This document shows, in pieces, positions 1 through 5,341 of a stretch of DNA of 11,434 bases (position 1 is the stretch's first letter; each line of letters starts with the position of its first letter). A program made the position numbers and the translations under genes. The stretch spans positions 1-11,434 of the forward strand of contig DQFX01000017.1 of the NCBI GenBank assembly GCA_003531585.1, written 5' to 3'. Source of the stretch: Oscillospiraceae bacterium. GTDB lineage: Bacteria > Bacillota > Clostridia > Oscillospirales > Ruminococcaceae. Under the pieces are notes generated by a model. It did no database searches, was not told the DNA's origin, and saw nothing but the letters and a program-made list of their open reading frames with translations.

Positions 1-1176
1 ACCGGTTTTTAGAGGTTCCCTGAACCTATAAAAAAGGGCAGCGTGAGCTGCCCCTGATTCCATTTCGTCCACCATGCTTTCAGCAAATACGGCGTAACCC
101 CGAGTAGGGTCGTTTACAAAAACGTGCGTGACCGCCCCGGCAATCATTCCGTTCTGTATTATCGGACTGCCGCTCATGCCTCTGACTATACCGCCTGCGG
201 AGTCGAGCAGCCGCTCATCGGTCACACGAATCACCATGCTCTTTGACCCGCCCATAGCGCAGAGATTCACCTTTTCAATTTCGATACTGTATTCCTGCGG
301 TTCCATGCCCTGGATAGTCGCAAGAATAACAGCCGGGCCGCACTTGACCTCCTGCCTGAACGCCATCGGCATGGGAGTTCCGCTCATTTCTCCGTCGAGC
401 GTTCCGAAAACGCCCACCTGTGTATTCTGGTCAATGCTTCCGATGACTTTCTCACAGAGCTCCCCGCAAAGCTCGCCTGTCTCGCCGTTTCTGCCCCTTA
501 TAGTGCTGTATATCTCGGCTGTCGTAGCCTCGCCGCTGGAAAGCGGCATTAGCTCCCCGGTCGTCACGTCGCTGACCGGGTGGCCCAGACCTGCGAACAT
601 TCCGGCGTCGGGGTCGCAGAAGGTCATCGTGCCGATTCCCGCGGCGCTGTCCCTTACCCAGGCGCCGAGTCTCAGACAGCCGTCCACGGATTCTGGTGTG
701 AGCCGTATCTGCTTCTCGCCGTTTCCGCGCCTGACGATCACGGTGCAGCACTCTGACGAGCGCTGCACAGCTTCGCCGATCTCGGAATTTGTCCCGACCT
801 CCACGCCGTTCACCGATGTTATCATGTCGCCCGCTCGTATCCCGCATTTTTCAGCCGGCGAACCAGTGTTTACAGAAACCACCATAACCCCGTCCGTTCG
901 CAGCTTTATCCCGAATGGCTCGCCGCCGGGGATCAGCATCTTTCGTGCTTTCACTTTAAGCTCAACAGGCTTGATTTCCATTCCGCACAGCGTGTACCTG
1001 CACCCGCCGTCGCTAAGTTCTGTAACCCTCGCGCCGCAGAAATTCCCTGTTACGGTGCCGAATGTCTCGGCGCTCAAAGTCCCCGGAAGCACCGCATAAT
1101 AAAATCCCAGGATTCCCGCCGCAGCCGCGATAAGCCAGCAAAGCGTCCCGGATATTAATTTTCCCGCTTTCTCCAT
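1..1176 (-). CDS. spoIVB: SpoIVB serine peptidase (family S55), 3' end beyond window
   Basis: SpoIVB is the signalling protease secreted from the forespore that triggers pro-sigma-K processing during sporulation. The minus-strand frame opens at ATG 1176-1174 with a GGGGTG ribosome site just upstream and stays open for 392 codons to the left edge, with no stop in the window. Residues 8-30 form an N-terminal membrane anchor, about 84-160 a PDZ domain, and about 165-370 the S55 peptidase domain. The catalytic triad can be placed by its motifs: His199 (GLGHP), Asp320 (VTDE) and Ser335 (GMSGSP). The Asp-Ser distance of 15 equals that in Bacillus subtilis SpoIVB as I recall it. The family signature GAVTHVFVNDPTRGY follows. 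In Firmicutes spo0A usually lies just downstream, which would be off the left edge. The tail continues at least 35 residues past FVNDP, longer than expected, and contains a terminator-like hairpin. No convincing sigma-F/G promoter was found upstream. Identity is very secure. Confidence 0.96.
   Translation of the reverse strand, partial: MEKAGKLISGTLCWLIAAAAGILGFYYAVLPGTLSAETFGTVTGNFCGARVTELSDGGCRYTLCGMEIKPVELKVKARKMLIPGGEPFGIKLRTDGVMVVSVNTGSPAEKCGIRAGDMITSVNGVEVGTNSEIGEAVQRSSECCTVIVRRGNGEKQIRLTPESVDGCLRLGAWVRDSAAGIGTMTFCDPDAGMFAGLGHPVSDVTTGELMPLSSGEATTAEIYSTIRGRNGETGELCGELCEKVIGSIDQNTQVGVFGTLDGEMSGTPMPMAFRQEVKCGPAVILATIQGMEPQEYSIEIEKVNLCAMGGSKSMVIRVTDERLLDSAGGIVRGMSGSPIIQNGMIAGAVTHVFVNDPTRGYAVFAESMVDEMESGAAHAALFYRFREPLKTG
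13..27. repeat. Inverted repeat AGGTTC-3-GAACCT
   Basis: A perfect 6-bp inverted repeat with a 3-bp centre lies immediately beyond the terminator-like hairpin (downstream of it with respect to spoIVB). It could be a second small hairpin or an operator for the gene off the left edge. Only the symmetry is seen; no function can be assigned. Confidence 0.35.
30..53 (-). terminator. Intrinsic-terminator-like hairpin inside the spoIVB frame
   Basis: Read on the minus strand, a perfect 7-bp stem GGGCAGC/GCTGCCC with a TCAC loop is followed directly by six T residues, a textbook rho-independent terminator. It points in the direction of spoIVB, but the spoIVB frame passes through it without a stop. 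It may end spoIVB transcription, or attenuate read-through to the gene beyond the left edge. Confidence 0.6.
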
Positions 1177-1323
1177 TTGTTCACCCCGAAATTGATTTTG
1201 AGGAATTCTCCCCACGACATTACTATTTGCATAGCCGTAGATTTTATAAAAGGAAATTAAAAGCGGGAGTAAAATTACAAGTTCATTTCCTAAAGAATCA
1301 TACAATATTCTTTGAAAATGCTT

Positions 1324-1337
1324 TCTGAATATTCAGA
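1324..1337. promoter_or_regulatory. 14-bp perfect palindrome in the divergent spoIVB/xre region
   Basis: TCTGAATATTCAGA reads the same on both strands and sits between two divergent genes, about 30 bp upstream of the -35 box of the regulator gene and 147 bp upstream of the spoIVB start. The rest of the 237-bp gap (1177-1413) is AT-rich and holds no open frame worth calling. An operator for the adjacent Xre protein is the simplest reading, but that is inference. Confidence 0.4.
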
Positions 1338-1367
1338 CAAGTCAACTTAACAATATGTATAATATAC

Positions 1368-1396
1368 TTGACATAAAGACAAAAATATGTTATAAT
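1368..1396 (+). promoter_or_regulatory. Perfect sigma-A promoter of the xre/membrane-protein pair
   Basis: TTGACA at 1368-1373 and TATAAT at 1391-1396 are separated by exactly 17 bp. Transcription should begin near 1403, so the mRNA would start almost at the GAGGTGAG ribosome site (1403-1410), leaving a leader of only about 11 nt before ATG 1414. Just upstream is GTATA-A-TATAC (1357-1367), and the hexamer ATATGT recurs 32 bp apart (1353 and 1385). Both are possible repressor contacts for autoregulation. Confidence 0.85.
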
Positions 1397-1413
1397 TCAA
1401 ATGAGGTGAGACA

Positions 1414-1623
1414 ATGGCAAAAAATTTAAAAATGAAATCAGCCAGAGCCGCACTTGACATGTCGCAGGACGCTCTTGCCAAGAAAATCGGCGTTACACGC
1501 CAGACCATCAATTCCGTGGAAAATGGAGATTACAACCCTACGATCAATCTGTGCATATCAATATGCAGAGCGCTCGGCAAAACGCTTGACGAGCTTTTCT
1601 GGACTGAGGAGGAAACAAAATGA
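1414..1623 (+). CDS. Small Xre-family HTH transcriptional regulator
   Basis: This is a 69-residue single-domain DNA-binding protein of the HTH_3/Xre (Cro/C1) type. Residues 17-24 (SQDALAKK) and 28-36 (TRQTINSVE) form the helix-turn-helix, followed by the typical ENGDYNPT stretch and an amphipathic helix ending in LDELF. The whole length matches the short stand-alone regulators of Firmicutes that lack a sensor domain. The ATG start has a strong GAGGTGAG site 3 nt upstream. Its stop overlaps the next start by 4 bp (ATGA), so the two genes are translationally coupled. Regulators of this kind are often paired with a small membrane protein and control their own operon. The palindromes around its promoter fit autoregulation, but the target is not shown by the sequence. 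Confidence 0.93.
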   Translation: MAKNLKMKSARAALDMSQDALAKKIGVTRQTINSVENGDYNPTINLCISICRALGKTLDELFWTEEETK

Positions 1624-2114
1624 GCATGAAAAGTTTTGATAAATTCTGCGAGCGCATTATACTTGCTGAACCGGGAAGTCAGAAAGAAATATTCGACGAG
1701 CGGCAAAGGCAGCAGCGAACTCAGCTAACCGTCGAAGCGCTTCTGATATATTGCGCTGCGTCGGCACTGTGTGTTTTACTGAACGAGGATTTCGGGTTCC
1801 TGGAAAGTTCGTTTTCTGGAATGGTGTTTATCGCTGCCGCCGCTTTTCTCTGGTGGAACATTCGCGCGCTTGTAAAGGGGTGTCTGTTCGGCGTTTCTGG
1901 GAAGCAGGTGATTTATAACGCTGTTGTCGCCCTGGCGGAAACTCCCCTGTGGATAATCCTTATATACCCTGACGATCAACCGGCGCAGATCATTGTAAAT
2001 GGGACGCTTTCGATATTCATTGTTGTTACCGCGGGGTTCTCGCTTTACGCTGTTACTAATGTTATCGCACTTGCGGCGTACTTCAGAAACAAGAAACCTA
2101 CTGCTAAGTCATAA
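1620..2114 (+). CDS. Four-helix membrane protein coupled to the Xre regulator
   Basis: This is a 164-residue integral membrane protein of unknown function. A charged N-terminal segment of about 35 residues, rich in Lys, Glu, Arg and Gln, is followed by four hydrophobic stretches at roughly 36-55, 65-86, 97-116 and 124-155, and a short basic tail (RNKKPTAKS). The start is the ATG overlapping the upstream stop, with GAGGAGG at 1606-1612 giving 7-nt spacing; a second Met two codons later is possible. Short Xre genes followed by a DUF2178/DUF3796-like membrane protein are a common arrangement in Clostridia, and this protein fits that pattern by size, topology and position. I cannot assign it to one family. 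No catalytic motif is visible. Membrane sensing that modulates the regulator is speculation. Confidence 0.85.
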   Translation: MSMKSFDKFCERIILAEPGSQKEIFDERQRQQRTQLTVEALLIYCAASALCVLLNEDFGFLESSFSGMVFIAAAAFLWWNIRALVKGCLFGVSGKQVIYNAVVALAETPLWIILIYPDDQPAQIIVNGTLSIFIVVTAGFSLYAVTNVIALAAYFRNKKPTAKS

Positions 2115-2117
2115 AAT

Positions 2118-2144
2118 ATCGCAGCAAGCGATTTAAATAATTTT
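2118..2144 (+). terminator. Weak terminator-like hairpin after the membrane-protein gene
   Basis: ATCGC/GCGAT, a 5-bp stem with a 5-nt loop, begins 4 nt past the stop codon and is followed by a T-rich but interrupted tract. The stem is short, so termination would be leaky at best. Confidence 0.3.
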
Positions 2145-2159
2145 ATGTAAATGTTACAT
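2145..2159. promoter_or_regulatory. Inverted repeat ATGTAA-ATG-TTACAT upstream of the operon promoter
   Basis: Perfect 6-bp arms flank a 3-bp centre, ending 6 bp before the -35 box at 2166. The placement is typical of an activator site or upstream operator. The halves TGTAA/TTACA resemble GlnR/TnrA half-sites, but those proteins need 7 bp between the halves, not 3, so the bound factor is unknown. Confidence 0.4.
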
Positions 2160-2165
2160 TCCGTG

Positions 2166-2194
2166 TTGACAAATATGATTTAATATTGTATAAT
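2166..2194 (+). promoter_or_regulatory. Perfect sigma-A promoter of the amidase/tubulin-like/transglutaminase operon
   Basis: TTGACA at 2166-2171 and TATAAT at 2189-2194 have a 17-bp spacer. The predicted start near 2201 leaves a leader of about 38 nt before the TTG start at 2239. No further promoter or terminator was seen before 8047, so the three following genes are likely one transcript. Confidence 0.85.
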
Positions 2195-2238
2195 AATTAC
2201 ATAGGGCTCATGTGCATAGAATTAGGGAGGCGGTCGGT

Positions 2239-3021
2239 TTGAAGCTGTGTGCAGCTCAGATGGATATTGCATGGGAAAACAAAGCTGAAAACCTGAAAAA
2301 ATGCTCGGTTCTGGCTGAACAGGCCGCTTCAAACGGAGCACAGCTTATTGTGTTTCCGGAACTTACGCTGACAGGGTTCTCCATGAACAAGGATTTATCC
2401 GAACCGCCTGACGGGGATTCCGTAAATCAATTCATGCGGCTCTCAGAGAAGATCGGGATCGCAGCAGGGTTCGGATTTGCCTGCAGGACAGGGGAAGGTA
2501 TAACTAACCGATTCTGCATTGTAAATGCAGGCAGAGTTGTAGCAAACTACGACAAGATCCACCCATTTTCCTATGGTGGAGAATGCGCAACGTATACCGG
2601 AGGAAATCTCCCGGCAAGTGTGGAGCTGTTCGGTGAGGCTATAGGGCTCACGGTATGCTACGACATGCGTTTTCCGGAGCTTTACCAGGCTCTTTCGCAG
2701 ACCTGCACGCTTATTATAAATATAGCAAACTGGCCGGATAAACGGCGCGACCACTGGCAGACGCTGCTGAAAGCGCGCTCGATAGAGTGCCAGAGTTTCA
2801 TAGCCGGGTGCAACCGCTGCGGCTCTGGCAACGGACTTAATTATTCCGGGGACAGCGCCGTGTACTCGCCGTGGGGCGAGGAAGCTGCCAAGGCAGAGCC
2901 ATATAAAGAGCAGCTTATCTATGCTGAAATAAACGGAAAGGTATGCCGGGAAGCCAGAGAGATATTTCCGGTAAAGCAGGACAGGAAATTAGAACTATAC
3001 AGAGATTTTTACGCGAAGTAA
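2239..3021 (+). CDS. Nitrilase-superfamily omega-amidase (YafV/Nit2-like)
   Basis: This is a 260-residue carbon-nitrogen hydrolase. The catalytic Glu-Lys-Cys triad is visible: Glu41 (VFPELTLTGF), Lys106 (NYDKIHPFSYGGE) and Cys140 (VCYDMRFPELYQ). The later stretches IANWPDKRRDHW, KARSIECQSFIAGCNR and YSGDSAVYSPWGE match the 2-oxoglutaramate amidase branch (E. coli YafV, mammalian Nit2). These enzymes hydrolyse alpha-ketoglutaramate or alpha-ketosuccinamate to the dicarboxylate plus ammonia, salvaging products of glutamine and asparagine transamination. I chose TTG 2239 because AGGGAGG (2224-2230) lies 8 nt upstream and the protein then begins MKLCAAQMD, as the family does. The in-frame ATG at 2212 would add 9 unconserved residues and lacks a good site. 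The gene is first in an operon; its link to the following two genes is unclear. Substrate assignment is by similarity only. Confidence 0.92.
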   Translation: MKLCAAQMDIAWENKAENLKKCSVLAEQAASNGAQLIVFPELTLTGFSMNKDLSEPPDGDSVNQFMRLSEKIGIAAGFGFACRTGEGITNRFCIVNAGRVVANYDKIHPFSYGGECATYTGGNLPASVELFGEAIGLTVCYDMRFPELYQALSQTCTLIINIANWPDKRRDHWQTLLKARSIECQSFIAGCNRCGSGNGLNYSGDSAVYSPWGEEAAKAEPYKEQLIYAEINGKVCREAREIFPVKQDRKLELYRDFYAK

Positions 3022-3034
3022 GGGGTGCTTTTTC

Positions 3035-5326
3035 GTGAATATCGAACAGAAAATGGAATGGCTCAGACCAGAAAGGATACAGAAGCTCTACGACGGGCAG
3101 AAAAGTCCATTCGGCATGAACAGACTGTTTGTGATAGGAATAGGGAAAAACGGTGTGGACTGTGTTCTGCGCTGCATGCATCTGACAGAAAAGCGCTTCG
3201 GGAAAGACCCGAAGAAGGTAAGGTTCCTTTGCATAGGCGAGGAAACGCAGCTCGGCGAGCGCTCTTATGAGGGTTCAGCTCCGGGTGACGGATTCACTCT
3301 GCCAATAGACCCGGAGGAAGCTATCTATAAATATCTGAATAATCCTGCGAAACTCCCGGAATCTGCGCAGATATGGTTCGACAGCGGTCTGAAGAATTAC
3401 TCTCCTGCCGCGCCGGCCTATGGGCTGACAAAGCGCCAGTGCGGCCGAATTGCACTGTTTCATTACCTGAAGCAGATCATGAAGCTCACCGGCGAGGCTA
3501 TGGCGGATTTCAGCGGCAGCGACCGTTCCCTTGAAATTGTGATCACGGGAAATATCGGCGATGTGTTCTGCGGCGGAATGTTCATCGACCTGCCGTATAT
3601 CCTGGCCAAACTGTTTTCCGACGCTCCGTATCCTGTGAAGTTCACCGGGTACTTCTTTGCGGCGGACACAGCCTCGCTGGTCGAAACTGATCAGCGCGAC
3701 GTCGGCTGCTATCAGGCGAACACGATCGTTGCGAAGGCGGAGCTTGACAAGTTCCAGCTCCACCGCAAACGGTTCACGCAGAAGTACAGCCGCACTTTCG
3801 AGGTGGATTCAGACAAGCCGCCATACAGCGCGTGCTTCCTGATTCCTGCCGCAGACAGCTACGGGCTCACTATGTCCCGGACCGCTGAAAAAATTCTGAA
3901 CCGCATGGAGATCATATTCAGCAAAGACGACGACGCTGAACGTATAATTTCCTATAACATGCTCCGCCCGGAAGCGGCACACGATTTCAGGTACCTTGCG
4001 TTCAACGTCATGGCTTGTGAAATTCCAACGGGTAAGATAATGTCCTACCTGGCGATAAAGTTATTTGAGAGGCTCAACCGCTCGCTTAACAGAAACGACG
4101 TGGGCGAAATGGCGCTGAAGCGTTACTCCGGGCTTGTTACCCCGACCTGCGAGCTTGTCGCCTCTAAAAGCGGACAGCTCCCCACGCTTGAAATAGACGA
4201 ACGCGCCGACCAGGCGTTCTCTGCAAGAGCCATAAAGGGCGGCGGGGAAGCCGCATTGTCACTGGTTGAAAAGTGGATCAGCGCTATGAGCGCCGCAGTA
4301 ACGAACGGAACCCCGGTATGCGTCAAGGAAATTTCGGACAGCATAATAGCTGACTGCGAAGCGGCAAAGACCGATTTTGCAAAGGGTCCGTTTTACGCGC
4401 AGGAAATCATCAAAAAATGCCTTTCGGAACTCCGGGTCGCTCAGGCAAAGATAAGCTCCGGCGAGGAGGACAGATCAGACCAGTTAAACCGCACCCGTGA
4501 CATCGAACGAGCGGCAATGCGCAAGGTCAGAAGCTCATCTCTTTTCTCTGGAAAGGCAGTGGAACAGTACCTTGTAGAACTGAAATACTATGCCGACGCG
4601 GGAGCCGCGGTCTCGACAAGCAGACCTATGATCGAATTTTGCCAGCAGTTAAGTTCCAGACTGACAGAGTACTATGAAAATGTGCTTCAGAAGGCAATAG
4701 CGCCATTTGAGCAGATCTCCATGAACCGCGGAGGCATAATCGACGACATAAAGAAACTGCCCGATGCGAACGCATGCATAATTGAAGCGTTCGATATAAA
4801 CGCAGAAGATATCCGTGCAAAGCTTGACAGGCTGTCTGATGAGATTCCCGATGAGAAACTCGAGAAATGCTTTAAAGAATCCGGGATATTGAATCTACCG
4901 GAGGACGACGAGCGCGTACTTGGCAAGGCGGTCGTAAAAATACTAAAACAATGTTTCGCTGAAAAGCTATCGACGAATTTCACAGAAATGTGCGGGTGGC
5001 TTGAGCGCACAGACCGGGTGAGCGGATCAATAAACGACTGCATCAGCGGCTCCGCTGTGACAGACCCGGTGGACGATAAATTTGCGATAACAAGAATCAT
5101 ATGTCCGAACGCCGTTCGACAGGAGGATATAATTGAGCTGCGGAAGAAATTCCGCGGAGTAAATTATATCTGGAACGGCTCAATATGTGCGCATTACACG
5201 GCGGCAGCCTCTGTCTGCGGCGGAGTGCAGCTTGAGAAGTTCAGCGGATATGAACAGTGGGAAAACATGCATTACGCTTATGTTAACGACTCGCTGAAAA
5301 AACATGGTATCAGGATTTTTTCCTGA
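3035..5326 (+). CDS. Divergent tubulin/FtsZ-like (Tubulin_2-type) large soluble protein
   Basis: This is a 763-residue cytosolic protein without signal peptide or membrane helix. The N-terminal half has the order expected of the tubulin-like family (Pfam Tubulin_2). A first strand and glycine loop come first (RLFVIGIGKNG, G35-x-G37-x-x-G40), then a second strand (VRFLCIGEE, 62-70). A third strand leads into a loop and helix at 169-186 (ITGNIGDVFCGGMFIDL), where typical members carry GGTGSG before F-I-D. That loop is degenerate here, so GTP binding is doubtful. The second half is mostly helical and charged, and the C-terminus returns to a mixed alpha/beta segment (ICPNAV...IRIFS). GTG 3035 is preceded by AAGGGG (3020-3025) overlapping the upstream stop; ATG 3053 is an alternative. 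It lies 13 nt after the amidase gene and 15 nt before the transglutaminase gene, so it is co-transcribed. Assignment rests on motif order only; an unrelated Rossmann-like fold is possible. Confidence 0.62.
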   Translation: MNIEQKMEWLRPERIQKLYDGQKSPFGMNRLFVIGIGKNGVDCVLRCMHLTEKRFGKDPKKVRFLCIGEETQLGERSYEGSAPGDGFTLPIDPEEAIYKYLNNPAKLPESAQIWFDSGLKNYSPAAPAYGLTKRQCGRIALFHYLKQIMKLTGEAMADFSGSDRSLEIVITGNIGDVFCGGMFIDLPYILAKLFSDAPYPVKFTGYFFAADTASLVETDQRDVGCYQANTIVAKAELDKFQLHRKRFTQKYSRTFEVDSDKPPYSACFLIPAADSYGLTMSRTAEKILNRMEIIFSKDDDAERIISYNMLRPEAAHDFRYLAFNVMACEIPTGKIMSYLAIKLFERLNRSLNRNDVGEMALKRYSGLVTPTCELVASKSGQLPTLEIDERADQAFSARAIKGGGEAALSLVEKWISAMSAAVTNGTPVCVKEISDSIIADCEAAKTDFAKGPFYAQEIIKKCLSELRVAQAKISSGEEDRSDQLNRTRDIERAAMRKVRSSSLFSGKAVEQYLVELKYYADAGAAVSTSRPMIEFCQQLSSRLTEYYENVLQKAIAPFEQISMNRGGIIDDIKKLPDANACIIEAFDINAEDIRAKLDRLSDEIPDEKLEKCFKESGILNLPEDDERVLGKAVVKILKQCFAEKLSTNFTEMCGWLERTDRVSGSINDCISGSAVTDPVDDKFAITRIICPNAVRQEDIIELRKKFRGVNYIWNGSICAHYTAAASVCGGVQLEKFSGYEQWENMHYAYVNDSLKKHGIRIFS

Positions 5327-5341
5327 TAAAAGGATCGTTTA

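Noticed and set aside
128..1099. A 323-codon plus-strand open frame opposite spoIVB
   Set aside because: The minus strand carries all SpoIVB motifs across the whole interval; the plus-strand frame is Pro/Ser/Thr-rich with no recognisable domain, as expected of an antisense shadow.
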